From: JAIBJN01 sp963699495
Lineage (GTDB): Bacteria > Actinomycetota > Thermoleophilia > Gaiellales > Gaiellaceae
Assembly (NCBI GenBank): GCA_963699495.1
Contig: CAVOUB010000005.1
Span: 682,001 to 746,000, forward strand
Reading direction: 5' to 3'
Length of the DNA stretch: 64,000 nucleotides
Shown here: positions 8,793-17,253 of the stretch, piece after piece
How positions within the stretch are numbered: position 1 is the stretch's first letter
How the letters are laid out: every line of letters starts with the position of its first letter
The notes under the pieces: model-generated
The model's database searches: none
The model's input: only the letters and a program-made list of their open reading frames with translations
What the model was told of the DNA's origin: nothing
Position numbers and translations under genes: made by a program

Positions 8793-8807
8793 CAGACTGT
8801 TACTTGG
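8785..8807. terminator. Bidirectional hairpin between converging genes, containing both stop codons
   Basis: A perfect inverted repeat: CCAAGTAACAG at 8785-8795, one central A, and CTGTTACTTGG at 8797-8807. The GNAT stop TAA (8790-8792) and the phosphatase stop (8800-8802 on the other strand) lie at mirror positions, both preceded by AAG. A hairpin with an 8-9 base-pair stem could end transcripts from both sides; there is no clear U-tract. Confidence 0.6.
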
Positions 8808-9612
8808 GCCCGAGCCGGGCGTGGAGCTCGGCGCACAGCTCGGGCGTTGCCGCGGCGACGAGGCGCGAGCGGGCGACCAGGTCGAGTGGAGCGCTTCCGA
8901 AGGGCGGCGCCTCCGGGAGGTCGATCGCCAGGCCGCGCTCGCGGACGAGGAGCTGGGCGGCGGCGATGTCGACGCTTCTGGCCGCCTTGAGCGAGACGAC
9001 GGCGTCCACGCGCCCGGCGGCGAGGTGGCAGAGCGAGAGCGCCAGCGATCCCATCACCCGCGTGCGATGCGCGAGGCCGACCATGCCGGCGACGTGCTCG
9101 GCGACCAGGTCGGTCCGCGTCGCTTCGAGCGAGAGGATCTCGATGCGCTCCTTCGGACCGGGCCCGTCCAGCGGGCGGCCGTCCAGGAACGCACCCTCGC
9201 CTCGGCGCGCAACCCACTCCTCGCCGCTCCCGAAGTCGTGGACGAAGCCGAGCTCGACGTCCTCCATGCGCGCTCCCGAGGCGACCGCGAGGGACAGCGA
9301 GAAGAACGGGATGCCGCGCTTTGCGTTGAGACTGCCGTCGATCGGGTCGCACACGAACGTGAGCCCGTCGCCTCCATCTCCGAAGACCCGCGTGCCGAGC
9401 TCCTCGGAGACCAGCGTGAAGCCCGTCGGAACCGCCTCCAGCCGCTCGACGACCGCCGCCTCCGCCGCGGCGTCGATCGCGGTCGTCTCGTCGCCGCCCT
9501 CGCCGTCCCCGATCCGCGGCTCGCGCTCGAGGCGCGTCGGGAGCTCCTCGAGCACCCGGCCCACCGCGTCGGCGGCCTCGCGGCAGACCTCGAGCCAGTC
9601 CCGGCCGATCAT
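8800..9612 (-). CDS. Inositol-monophosphatase-family phosphatase
   Basis: 270 residues. Metal-binding motifs of the IMPase superfamily are in order: GDETTAIDAAAE, LVSEELG (Glu ligand), CDPIDGSLNAKRGIPFF (DPxDGT-like, with Ser in place of Thr) and near the end RSVDIAAAQLLVRERG (WDxAA equivalent with SVDIAA). It probably hydrolyses a phosphomonoester such as inositol phosphate, fructose bisphosphate or 3'-phosphoadenosine phosphate; the exact substrate is not visible. Its ATG overlaps the stop of the DUF1015 gene (ATGA), so the two are coupled. Confidence 0.85.
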   Translation of the reverse strand: MIGRDWLEVCREAADAVGRVLEELPTRLEREPRIGDGEGGDETTAIDAAAEAAVVERLEAVPTGFTLVSEELGTRVFGDGGDGLTFVCDPIDGSLNAKRGIPFFSLSLAVASGARMEDVELGFVHDFGSGEEWVARRGEGAFLDGRPLDGPGPKERIEILSLEATRTDLVAEHVAGMVGLAHRTRVMGSLALSLCHLAAGRVDAVVSLKAARSVDIAAAQLLVRERGLAIDLPEAPPFGSAPLDLVARSRLVAAATPELCAELHARLGPK

Positions 9613-10736
9613 TCGTCGAGGGGCGAGAAGAGGAGCCCGCTCGTCAGCTTGGGGAAGAAGTACGTGCTCTTGGGCGGCATGCGCAGGCCGGCGCGGGCGA
9701 ACTCCTCCACCTGCTCCACGGTCGGGGGGCGGACGAGGAACGCAGCGGTCGCCTCTCCGCTTCTGACTGCGCGCTCGGCCTCGCCCGCGCTCGCCGTGTA
9801 GGCGACCTGGGAAAGCGGCAGCGAGTCGACGAGCGCCGAGTCGAGCGCGTGGTCGCCGCCCTCGACGAGCGCCGCGCCTTCGGGGCGGAGCAGGACGAAG
9901 GCGGGATGATCGCGTCCGACAGCGGCCAGAGCCGCGAAGGCCTCGGCCGGATCCGCCAGCGGTGTCTGCTTGAGCCCACCGTCGAGGTCCGGCAAGGCGC
10001 CGGCCGTCAGGCGGTGCGTGGGAAAGATCTCGAGCCCCGGGTCGTCCAGCGCGACGAGCACGGCGAGGACGTGGGCGGTCTCCTCGGTGCCTTCCTCCTC
10101 GTGGAAGCGCAGCGCGGTCTCGTAGCGATGGTGACCGTCGGCGATCAGAAGCGGGCCCTCCACGCCGGCGAGGACGTCGTCGATGCCCGCGGGCTCGTCG
10201 ATCCGCCAGAGGCGGCTGACGACGCCGTCCAGCTCGGCGCTCAGGTCGGGCTCGCCGGCCGGAGCCGGGGCAGAGCCGTGGTGCAGGAGGAAGATCGGGG
10301 AAGGCTTCACCCGAGTCGCCCGCAGCAGCCGGAGCCGCGCCTCTTTCGGCGCGGAGAACGTGCCCTCGTGGGGCAGGACGACACCGTCGCCGTAGGGCCG
10401 CAGGCGCACGCGCGCGGCGACTCCACGCCGGGTGCGCGGGACTCCGTCCGGCCCCGTGAATTCCTCTTCGAGCAGCCAGACGGCGGGCCGCTCCTCGCGC
10501 ACCAGCACGCCCCGCTCGCGCCAGTCGGCGAGGTCGCGGGCGGCCTCGTCCGGGTCGTCCGGACGGACGAGCCGCACGGCGTTCCACGGGCTGCGGGCCA
10601 GCAGGCGGTCGTTGGCTTCCGGGGTGATGACGTCGTACGGGGGTGCGACCAGGTCGTCGAGCGGCCCTGCCGCCCCCTCGTCGTAGCGGAGGGCGCGAAA
10701 CGGCTTGAGCAGGGGCACTGCGGGCCAGCTTACCAT
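9609..10736 (-). CDS. DUF1015 family protein
   Basis: 375 residues, close to the family's usual 400. Recognised by the N-terminal LLKPFRALRYDE and LVAPPYDVITPEAN, the central VLPHEGTFSAPKEARLRLL, and LLIADGHHRYETALRF, which contains the best conserved segment of the family. The family is widespread and called SerK-like because some archaeal members are ADP-dependent serine kinases; whether this one is a kinase cannot be told from sequence alone. ATG start at 10736; a GTG six codons inside (10718) would give the more usual short N-terminus. Divergent from the YhaM-type gene across 25 bases. Confidence 0.88.
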   Translation of the reverse strand: MVSWPAVPLLKPFRALRYDEGAAGPLDDLVAPPYDVITPEANDRLLARSPWNAVRLVRPDDPDEAARDLADWRERGVLVREERPAVWLLEEEFTGPDGVPRTRRGVAARVRLRPYGDGVVLPHEGTFSAPKEARLRLLRATRVKPSPIFLLHHGSAPAPAGEPDLSAELDGVVSRLWRIDEPAGIDDVLAGVEGPLLIADGHHRYETALRFHEEEGTEETAHVLAVLVALDDPGLEIFPTHRLTAGALPDLDGGLKQTPLADPAEAFAALAAVGRDHPAFVLLRPEGAALVEGGDHALDSALVDSLPLSQVAYTASAGEAERAVRSGEATAAFLVRPPTVEQVEEFARAGLRMPPKSTYFFPKLTSGLLFSPLDE

Positions 10737-10761
10737 CCGTCCCCGGACCTAGAATCACGGG

Positions 10762-11595
10762 GTGTCGATCGCGGAGCTGGCCGAGGACCGGGTCGTCGAA
10801 GGCCTCTATGCCGTAGCCCGCAAGCAACGGCTTCGCACCCGCTCGGGCAGCCCGTATCTCGCCCTCGAGCTCGTCGATCCGACGGGGAAGATCGAGGCCC
10901 GCGTGTGGAACGACGTCGAGCTGCTCGACAAGCGCTTCGGCGAGGGGGACGCCGTGCGCGTCCTGGGCCGGGTGGAGCGGTTCCGTGACCGCCTCCAGCT
11001 CGAGGTGCGCTCGCTCGAGCCCGCCGAGGCCGACCCCGCCGACCTCGTCCCCGAGCCGAAGAAGGACATGGACGAGCTGGACGGCTTCTTCGAGTTCCTG
11101 GCCGCCGAGATCGCCCACCCGGGGCTGCGGGGACTGGTCGCGCGCTTTGCCGCAGACGCCGACTTCCGAGCCAGGCTGCGGATCCTGCCCGCGACCCAGG
11201 ACGGGCATCACTCCTGGGTAGGAGGCTTGCTCGAGCACACCGTCGGCGTCGCCTCGCTCTGTCGCGAGGCCGCGCAGCTCCACCCCCGGCTGCGCGCCGA
11301 CATCCTCCTCACTGCCGCGCTCCTGCACGACGCAGGAAGGACGCGGGAGCTCGACCGCGGGCCGCTCTTCCTCCCCACCCCGGAGGGCAGGCTCCTCGGC
11401 CACGTCCACCTCGGCCTGCGTCTGCTCGAGGAGCGCGCCGGCGGGCTCGAGCCCGAGGTCCTGGCGGAGGTGCTCCATGCGGTGTCCGCCCACCATGACG
11501 GACGCGCCGCGCGCACGGCCGAGGCGTCCGTCCTCTATCACGCCAACCAGCTCGACAGCGCCGCCGCCATGCGTCCCGTGACGTCGGAGAGCTGA
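10762..11595 (+). CDS. YhaM-type 3'-5' exoribonuclease (OB fold plus HD domain)
   Basis: 277 residues from a GTG. An OB-fold nucleic-acid-binding part (about 1-95: SPYLALELVDPTGKIEARVWND) is followed by an HD phosphohydrolase domain with QDGHHSWVGGLLEHTVGVA, ALLHDAGR (the His-Asp pair) and VLHAVSAHHDG. YhaM/Cbf1 proteins degrade RNA or single-stranded DNA in the 3' to 5' direction with a divalent metal. The length is somewhat below the 310 or so of Bacillus YhaM, mostly at the C-terminus. A membrane-protein gene starts one base after the stop. Confidence 0.87.
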   Translation: MSIAELAEDRVVEGLYAVARKQRLRTRSGSPYLALELVDPTGKIEARVWNDVELLDKRFGEGDAVRVLGRVERFRDRLQLEVRSLEPAEADPADLVPEPKKDMDELDGFFEFLAAEIAHPGLRGLVARFAADADFRARLRILPATQDGHHSWVGGLLEHTVGVASLCREAAQLHPRLRADILLTAALLHDAGRTRELDRGPLFLPTPEGRLLGHVHLGLRLLEERAGGLEPEVLAEVLHAVSAHHDGRAARTAEASVLYHANQLDSAAAMRPVTSES

Positions 11596-11596
11596 G

Positions 11597-12250
11597 ATGG
11601 AGAGGGACCGCTGGCAGCGCTGGTCGCCGCTGACCGGCGTCGCGTTCGCCCTGCTCTTCCTCGCGGCGCTCGGCGTGAGCGGGAGCGGACCGGGTGACAC
11701 GCCCGAGGAGGTCGCCGACTGGTACGCGGACGAGGGGAACCGCGGGGCGGCGTTCTTCGTCTTCTTCCTCCTCGCCGGCGCTGCGCTTTCCTTCCTCTGG
11801 TTCCTCGGCGCGCTGCGCGGCGTGCTCGTCCGTGCCGAAGGAGACCCGGCGCGCTGGACGGCGCTCGGGTTCGGCGCCGGCGTCGCGAGCGCGACGCTCC
11901 TCCTCGCGTCCGCGTCGCTCTACGTCACGCCGGCTGCCTCGGCCGGACAGGAGGAGTTCCCGTTCGACCCGAGCACGGCGAACGCCCTGGCCAACGCCGG
12001 CTTTGCGCTGCTGGTCTGCTCCGCGATGGCCGGCGCGCTGCTCGTCCTGGCGACGTCGATCGTCGCCTACCGCACCGGCCTCCTGCCGCGCTGGATCGCG
12101 CTCGCCGGCTTCATCGTCGCGCCGCTCCTCCTCTTCACCATCTTCTTCTTCCCGCTCTTCGTCTGGCTCGCCTGGGTGCTCGCGGTGAGCCTCGTCCTCA
12201 TGATCCGGACCGCGCGCGTGACCGGCTGGCGCAGCCGCCCTGCGAACTAG
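11597..12250 (+). CDS. Multi-pass membrane protein, function unknown
   Basis: 217 residues with about six hydrophobic helices (near 13-30, 52-72, 92-112, 132-152, 160-180 and 180-200). Short polar loops contain GPGDTPEEVADWYADEGNRG after the first helix, a pattern seen in many small actinobacterial membrane proteins of DUF4386-like type; this assignment is weak. There are no catalytic motifs. The gene begins one base after the YhaM-type stop and converges on the YchF-like gene. Confidence 0.7.
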   Translation: MERDRWQRWSPLTGVAFALLFLAALGVSGSGPGDTPEEVADWYADEGNRGAAFFVFFLLAGAALSFLWFLGALRGVLVRAEGDPARWTALGFGAGVASATLLLASASLYVTPAASAGQEEFPFDPSTANALANAGFALLVCSAMAGALLVLATSIVAYRTGLLPRWIALAGFIVAPLLLFTIFFFPLFVWLAWVLAVSLVLMIRTARVTGWRSRPAN

Positions 12251-12264
12251 CCCCGAGCGCGCAT

Positions 12265-12279
12265 CCCCGATCAGCGGGG
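12265..12279. terminator. Small hairpin between converging genes
   Basis: CCCCG at 12265-12269 and CGGGG at 12275-12279 flank a five-base loop between the membrane-protein stop and the YchF-like stop. The stem is only 5 base pairs, all G-C, with no U-run, so a terminator role is only possible. Confidence 0.3.
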
Positions 12280-13197
12280 CGGGCTGAAGCGAATGTTGAG
12301 CACGTCCCCGTCCTCGACGACGTAGCTCTTACCTTCGAGGCGCTGGAGGCCACGGCGGGACGCTTCCGCGTGGGAGCCGGAGGCAACGAGGTCGTCCCAG
12401 CGGATCACCTCGGCGCGGATGAAGCCGTTGGCGATGTCGGTGTGGATGGACGCGGCCGCGTCCAGCGCGGTCAGGCCTCGGCGCAGGGTCCACGCCCGCG
12501 TCTCCTTCTCCGCCGCGGTGAAGAAGCTGACCAGGTCGAGGGCGGCGAAGAGGCGCCTGACGACGTCCTCCAGCGCGGAGGCGCCTTCCCGGAAGGCGGC
12601 TGCCTCCTCCTGCGAGAGCTCGGCCAGCTCCGACTCGAGCTTCAGGTCAACGCCTTCCGGCCCGTTGACCACCTCGAGGAGCGGCTTCGTCGTCAACGGG
12701 TCGAGCTCGGCCGGGATGGGCTCAGGGAAGCTCGCCAGCGTCTCGCCCGCGTCGAGGTGCGCCGCGAGGCGCTCGAGCGTCGCCGCCTCCTCGCGCAGCG
12801 CAGGCTCGCCCGACTTCGCCTGCTTGGCCACGCGCTCGAGCCGGCGCTCGACGTGCTCGCGGTCGGCGAGTAGGAGCTCGAGGCCAAGCGTGACGCGGTC
12901 GTCCTCGGTGCTGCGCGTCCCGGACCAGCCCTCGAGGACGAGCAGGAGCGCGTCGACCTGGCGCAGGTTCCCGAAGAGCTGCGCACCGCTCCCGGGGACG
13001 TCGACGACCCGGACGGCCGCCGGCGTCACCTTCTTGGCGGAGACCACCTGCGCAAGCCGGTCGAGTCGGTCGTCCGCCACCGGCGCCATGCCGACGTTCT
13101 CCTTGCCGGACACGGTCGCCCCGGCGCCCGTGAGCAAGTTGAAGAGCGTCGTCTTCCCGGCGTTGGGAAGGCCGACGATGCCCACCTCGAGGGACAC
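12271..13197 (-). CDS. Short, divergent YchF/Obg-type P-loop GTPase or ATPase
   Basis: 308 residues against about 364 for YchF. The P-loop GIVGLPNAGKTTLFN opens the protein, ENVGMAPVADDRLDRLA matches the YchF N-terminal signature, and the base-recognition motif is NGPE, the NxxE form that makes YchF prefer ATP. The C-terminal TGS-like segment is conserved (TRAWTLRRGLTALDAAASIHTDIANGFIRAEVIRWDDL, and YVVEDGDVLNIRF). The region after the Walker B aspartate is shortened: DVPGSGAQLFGNLRQVDA lacks the KGASxGEGLGN switch II loop of ordinary YchF. It may be a distinct subfamily. GTG start. Confidence 0.85.
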   Translation of the reverse strand: MSLEVGIVGLPNAGKTTLFNLLTGAGATVSGKENVGMAPVADDRLDRLAQVVSAKKVTPAAVRVVDVPGSGAQLFGNLRQVDALLLVLEGWSGTRSTEDDRVTLGLELLLADREHVERRLERVAKQAKSGEPALREEAATLERLAAHLDAGETLASFPEPIPAELDPLTTKPLLEVVNGPEGVDLKLESELAELSQEEAAAFREGASALEDVVRRLFAALDLVSFFTAAEKETRAWTLRRGLTALDAAASIHTDIANGFIRAEVIRWDDLVASGSHAEASRRGLQRLEGKSYVVEDGDVLNIRFSPPR

Positions 13198-13205
13198 CTG
13201 TCGCG

Positions 13206-13436
13206 CTACGCGGAGGCGGCGAAGCCGATCTGCGTCTCCCGGTCGGAGCGCCGCACGTACACGATCTTCCCGACCGCGAGCAGGTACGTGCCGTCCTCCG
13301 TCCCGAGCTCGAAGACGGCGTCGGAGGCGGCGAGGGCCGCCCCGAGAGCGTCCGCGACCTCCTGGGAGACGTTCGCACTGACCGACTGGCCGCCCTCGAA
13401 GGCGACCTGGATTCGCACGCTGTTGCTGTCAGACAC
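13206..13436 (-). CDS. DUF3107-type small protein
   Basis: 76 residues. The pattern VRIQVAFEGGQSV, DALGAALAASDAVFELGTEDG and YLLAVGKIVYVRR resembles the DUF3107 family, a small actinobacterial beta-alpha-beta protein of unknown role. The assignment rests on length, strand order and the final IxYV segment. The ATG overlaps the last eight bases of the epimerase gene, and the YchF-like gene follows after eight bases, so the three are probably co-transcribed. Confidence 0.65.
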   Translation of the reverse strand: MSDSNSVRIQVAFEGGQSVSANVSQEVADALGAALAASDAVFELGTEDGTYLLAVGKIVYVRRSDRETQIGFAASA

Positions 13437-13830
13437 CGACTACCTCCGCGAGAACGCCGTGCAGCGAATTGGGATGGACGAACGAGACGAGATGGCCGCC
13501 GAGGCCCGGGCGAGGCTCGGGGTCGATGACCTCCGCGCCCAGGGCGGCAAGCTCGCCGACGGCCGAGGCCACGTCGACCACGGCGATGCCGACGTGATGC
13601 ATGCCGGGGCCGCGGCTGGCGAGGAAACGCCCGACGTGCGTGTCGGCGGCGAGCGGCGAGACGAGCTCGACGCGCCCCGTACCGAGGCGCAGATATACGG
13701 CCTCGACCCCCTGTTCCTCCAGCCGGCCACGGATTTCGACCTCGGCGCCGAAAAGCGACCGGTACGTCTCCACGGCAGCGTCGAGATCCTCGACCGCGAA
13801 GGCGACGTGATGCACGGAGCGCACGTCCAT
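13429..13830 (-). CDS. mce: Methylmalonyl-CoA epimerase (VOC fold)
   Basis: 133 residues, two VOC (glyoxalase) modules. Metal ligands fit the family: His in VHHVAFAVEDLD, Glu in RVELVSPL, His in GPGMHHVGIAVVDV and Glu in the C-terminal HGVLAEVV. It interconverts (S)- and (R)-methylmalonyl-CoA in propionyl-CoA metabolism. No methylmalonyl-CoA mutase or carboxylase gene is in the window, so its partners lie elsewhere. ATG start at 13830, 17 bases after the FtsH stop. Confidence 0.87.
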   Translation of the reverse strand: MDVRSVHHVAFAVEDLDAAVETYRSLFGAEVEIRGRLEEQGVEAVYLRLGTGRVELVSPLAADTHVGRFLASRGPGMHHVGIAVVDVASAVGELAALGAEVIDPEPRPGLGGHLVSFVHPNSLHGVLAEVVGV

Positions 13831-13847
13831 GCGATCGATCCTAGCGA

Positions 13848-15362
13848 CTAGTCGGCTGCGGAGACCGCGCGGGGGGTGCCGACCCGGTCCGAGGAGTTCG
13901 ACTCCGAGGCGACGTCGGCGAGCAGCGCCTCGAGCTCGTTGCGGTTGAGGGTCTCCTTCTCGAGCAGCTCGGTCGCGATGCGGTCGAGGGAGCGGCGATG
14001 CTTGGAGACGAGCCGAACGGCTTCGCCGTAGGCGTGGTCGGTCAGGCGCGCCTGCTCCGCGTCGCGCAGACGCTTGGTCTCCTCGGAGAGGGCGTAGTTG
14101 TCGGCGCGCAGCGTGCGCGAGGAGACCTCGTCGCCCATTCCGAACTCGAAGATCATCGCGCGGGCGATGGCCGTCACGCGCTCGAGGTCGTTGGAGGCGC
14201 CGTTCGTGACCGCCCCGAAGACGATCTGCTCGGCAGCGCGGCCGCCGAGGAGGACCTTCATGCGATCGATCAGCTCTTCCTTGGTGTTCAGGAATCGATC
14301 CTCTTGGGGCGTGTGGAGCGTGTAGCCGAGCGCGAGCCCGCGCGAGACGATCGTCACCTTCTGCACCGGCTGGGGCTCGCCGACGAGGTGGGACATGAGG
14401 GCGTGGCCGGCCTCGTGGTAGGCGATGACCCGCTTCTCCTTCTCGCTCATGGTCTTGCGCTGCTGGAGGCCCGCGACGACGCGCTCGAAGGCGGCGTCGA
14501 AGTCCTCCGCCCGGATGTGCTGCTGCTCGGCGCGGCCGGCGAAGATGGCGGCCTCGTTGCAGAGATTGGCCAGATCCGCGCCGGTCAGGCCGGCGGTCTG
14601 GCGGGCGATCGCCGCAAGGTCGACGTCGGGGGCGAGCGGCTTCCCGCGCGTGTGCACGCCGAGGATGGCCTCGCGCCCGGCGAGGTCGGGCGGGCCGACG
14701 AGCACCTGACGGTCGAAGCGGCCGGGACGAAGGAGGGCCGGATCCAGGTCGTCGAGCCTGTTCGAGGCGGCGATGATGACTACCTGGGCGCTGTAGTTGA
14801 AGCCGTCGAGCTCGACCAGGAGCTGGTTCAGCGTCTGGTCGTGCTCGCGGTTGAACCCGGAGCCGGTGCGGCGCGAGCCGACAGCGTCGAGCTCGTCGAT
14901 GAAGACGATCGCCGGCGCGTTCTTGCGCGCGCGGTCGAAGAGCTTGCGGATCCGGGCGGCGCCCAGCCCCGCGAACATCTCCACGAACGCCGATGCGCTC
15001 TGGGAGTAGAACGTCGAGCCGGAGGCATGCGCGACCGCCTTCGCGAGCAGCGTCTTGCCGGTGCCGGGTGGACCGTAGAGCAGGATTCCCTTGGGCACGC
15101 GCGCACCGAGGCGGGAGAAGCGGCGCGGATCCTGCAGAAAGTCGACGACCTCCTGCAGCTCGGCAGCCGCGTCGTCGACGCCTGCGATGTCCTTCCAAGT
15201 CACGGAGGACTTGGAAGAAGGCTCGACCTCGGTCGGCCGGACCCGCGGCATCAGGGAGAGCGACTTCCAGATCAGGAAGACGATCAGCCCCAGGAAGACG
15301 AGCGGGAGCCACGTCAGGGCGACGTTCGGAAGGTTGTTCAGAAAGTTCGCGAGCCAGTCCAC
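13848..15362 (-). CDS. ftsH: FtsH-type ATP-dependent zinc metalloprotease, short form
   Basis: 504 residues from a GTG; ordinary FtsH has 610-650. Only one N-terminal membrane helix (about 15-33) is present and the periplasmic domain and first helix are absent. The AAA domain is intact: VPKGILLYGPPGTGKTLLAKA (Walker A), IVFIDELDAVG (Walker B), the pore motif FVEMFAGLG in place of FVEMFVGVG, and RPGRFDRQV (arginine finger). The M41 protease has HEAGH near residue 330 and the distal zinc ligand in NDLERVT. It should extract and degrade membrane proteins, but membrane topology must differ from classical FtsH. It may coexist with a full-length copy elsewhere. Confidence 0.9.
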   Translation of the reverse strand: MDWLANFLNNLPNVALTWLPLVFLGLIVFLIWKSLSLMPRVRPTEVEPSSKSSVTWKDIAGVDDAAAELQEVVDFLQDPRRFSRLGARVPKGILLYGPPGTGKTLLAKAVAHASGSTFYSQSASAFVEMFAGLGAARIRKLFDRARKNAPAIVFIDELDAVGSRRTGSGFNREHDQTLNQLLVELDGFNYSAQVVIIAASNRLDDLDPALLRPGRFDRQVLVGPPDLAGREAILGVHTRGKPLAPDVDLAAIARQTAGLTGADLANLCNEAAIFAGRAEQQHIRAEDFDAAFERVVAGLQQRKTMSEKEKRVIAYHEAGHALMSHLVGEPQPVQKVTIVSRGLALGYTLHTPQEDRFLNTKEELIDRMKVLLGGRAAEQIVFGAVTNGASNDLERVTAIARAMIFEFGMGDEVSSRTLRADNYALSEETKRLRDAEQARLTDHAYGEAVRLVSKHRRSLDRIATELLEKETLNRNELEALLADVASESNSSDRVGTPRAVSAAD

Positions 15363-15407
15363 CCGCCGCTTCCATCGGCAGGCCGGAGGGAAACCTATAG
15401 GCCGCTT

Positions 15408-16475
15408 CTAGCCGACGAGCTCGAGTCGCGGGTTCGGGCGGTAGCTGCGCCCGATCTTCGCCGACGGAAGGCCGTCCGTGAGGACGATGTCGGCGGTGAA
15501 GTCGTTGTCCCCACGGATCAGCGACGAGCCGACACCGTACGAGTCGACCGGCACGTTCTTCGCCTCGAACTCCCGGATGCGCTCGACGTCGAAGCCGCCG
15601 GACACCACGATCTTCACGCGCTCGAAGCCGTTCTCGTCCAGCGCGTCGCGGACCTTGCGGACGAGCCGCTCGTTGACGCCGCGTGGGTCGAAGTCGCCCA
15701 TCTCGCCCCAGAGCGAGCGGTCGACGAGGGTCCTCGAGGTGTCCAGGCGAACGCCCCAGAGCCGGTTGCCCATGGCGCGCGCAACCTCCAGCGACGTGCG
15801 TACCGAGTCGTTCTCGAAGTCGACGAGGACGACGACGTTCAGGTCCTCGGAGCCCTCCTCGGCGAACTTCGTGGCAGCCAGGACCGTGTTCCCGCCGTAG
15901 GCCGCGATGAGAGCGTGCGGAACGGTGCCGATGCCGCGCCCGCCCCACCAGGAGGCCTGCGCGTCCGTGGAGACGCCGATCGCGCCCGCGACGTGGGCCG
16001 CGTAGCCGTCCCCCGTCTGGACGCGGTGGTGGTCGTGGCGCGCCGGGAAGAAGAGGATCGGCTTCCCGCGCGCCGCCTCCACGACTCGGCGGACGTTGGT
16101 GGAGATCAGCGTCCGCCGGGCGAGCACGCCCAGATAGCAAGTCTCGAGATGGGCGAAGAGCGTGTAGTCGCCCTCGATCGTCATCACCGTCTCCCAGGGC
16201 GCCACCTCGTCGCCGTCGTAGAGCGCGTGGACGGTCAGCTCGTCCCAGTCGTCGGAACAGAGCTTGAGGATCGCGATCGCCTCGTCCATCCCGCCCAGCA
16301 CCGCCTGCTGCTTCTGGAAGACCTGCATGACGACGCGCGGATGCCGACCGTCCCGGAGCAGCGTCTCACGGGCGTGGTTGAAGTAGACGTCGGTGTAGTA
16401 GCCCTCCCGCATCTTCTCGACCGGGAGGTCGAAGATCTCAGGCGGGAGGCGCCGCTTCCTCGTTTCGACGGCCAT
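15408..16475 (-). CDS. pncB: Nicotinate phosphoribosyltransferase
   Basis: 355 residues. Catalyses nicotinate + PRPP to nicotinate mononucleotide in NAD salvage. Visible family features include the N-terminal KMREGYYTDVYF, the catalytic-loop His in FFPARHDHHRVQTGDGYA, LDTSRTL and IVVSGGFDVERIREFEAKNVPVDSYGVGSSLI, the phosphate-binding part of the barrel. The sequence is of the shorter bacterial/archaeal type. ATG at 16475; its first 38 bases overlap the end of the DUF1385 gene upstream. Confidence 0.93.
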   Translation of the reverse strand: MAVETRKRRLPPEIFDLPVEKMREGYYTDVYFNHARETLLRDGRHPRVVMQVFQKQQAVLGGMDEAIAILKLCSDDWDELTVHALYDGDEVAPWETVMTIEGDYTLFAHLETCYLGVLARRTLISTNVRRVVEAARGKPILFFPARHDHHRVQTGDGYAAHVAGAIGVSTDAQASWWGGRGIGTVPHALIAAYGGNTVLAATKFAEEGSEDLNVVVLVDFENDSVRTSLEVARAMGNRLWGVRLDTSRTLVDRSLWGEMGDFDPRGVNERLVRKVRDALDENGFERVKIVVSGGFDVERIREFEAKNVPVDSYGVGSSLIRGDNDFTADIVLTDGLPSAKIGRSYRPNPRLELVG

Positions 16476-17253
16476 TTGCGGGGGATTCTAGGCGGAGACA
16501 TTCGGTCAAGGCCGCGTTCGCCACCTCGAGCTGCTCGGCGGAGGGCTCGGCAGTGACCAGGCGCTGCTGCAGCTCGTGGCCGGGCCGGGCGAGCGCGCGG
16601 GCCAGCGGGTGGCGCTCGTTGGCGACCATCCAGGAGAAGACCTCGACGGCCGCCGCCACCGAGCCGAGCCCTGCGGCGAGGCGCGCAGCCGGACGCAGAT
16701 GCCGTGGGGCACGTGAGGCGAGGGCGCCCCCCACCGCCGTCGTCGCGAGCAGCGGGCCGATCATGTGCGAGCCGCAGCGCTCGTGCTCGCGCGTGCGGGG
16801 CTCACCGTGCTCGTAGCTGCCGATGGAGATGTGCTCCGCGCCGTGGTACTCGGCCAGGGCGGTGCCGCGAAGCGCCATCACTGCCGGCCCGAGCGCGAAC
16901 AGCGCGGCCAGCGACTCCTGCGTGAGCGGCGAGAGGCGCGTCCGGCGGACGGCCTGGATGGCCACCATGCTCCCCGCCATGGCGCCGAGGACGCCCGGCC
17001 GCTGGAACGGGAGCCTGGCCTCGGGGAGGTGGCGCCGCACCTCGGGAAGGAGGGCGAAGATCTCGCCGACCCGGGCGGGGCCACGGACGAGGCGGCTCTT
17101 CACGTCCACCGCGCGCACCGGCTTCAGGCCTGAGGCAACCTTGAGCTCACCGTCGTCGGTGCGCACCGCGCAGGACCAGTGGCGCGGCCCGTGCACCAGC
17201 ACGCCGTTGGCAAGCGCCATCCCGCCTAGTCGGACGAAGGGCTCTCGGCTCAC
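16438..17253 (-). CDS. DUF1385 family protein
   Basis: 271 residues from a GTG that overlaps the M20 peptidase stop (GTGA at 17250-17253). The N-terminus VRLGGMALANGVLVHGPRHW and the later YHGAEHISIGSYEHGE and HERCGSHMIGPLL are DUF1385 signatures; YHGAEH is the best conserved site. Hydrophobic stretches around 140 and 185 suggest membrane association. The family's function is unknown. The C-terminal 12 codons overlap the pncB start, which is unusually long for this compact region. Confidence 0.8.
   Translation of the reverse strand: MSREPFVRLGGMALANGVLVHGPRHWSCAVRTDDGELKVASGLKPVRAVDVKSRLVRGPARVGEIFALLPEVRRHLPEARLPFQRPGVLGAMAGSMVAIQAVRRTRLSPLTQESLAALFALGPAVMALRGTALAEYHGAEHISIGSYEHGEPRTREHERCGSHMIGPLLATTAVGGALASRAPRHLRPAARLAAGLGSVAAAVEVFSWMVANERHPLARALARPGHELQQRLVTAEPSAEQLEVANAALTECLRLESPANGRRNEEAAPPA

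Noticed and set aside
13440..16556. Long plus-strand open frames opposite ftsH and pncB
   Set aside because: They lack motifs and mirror strongly conserved minus-strand enzymes.
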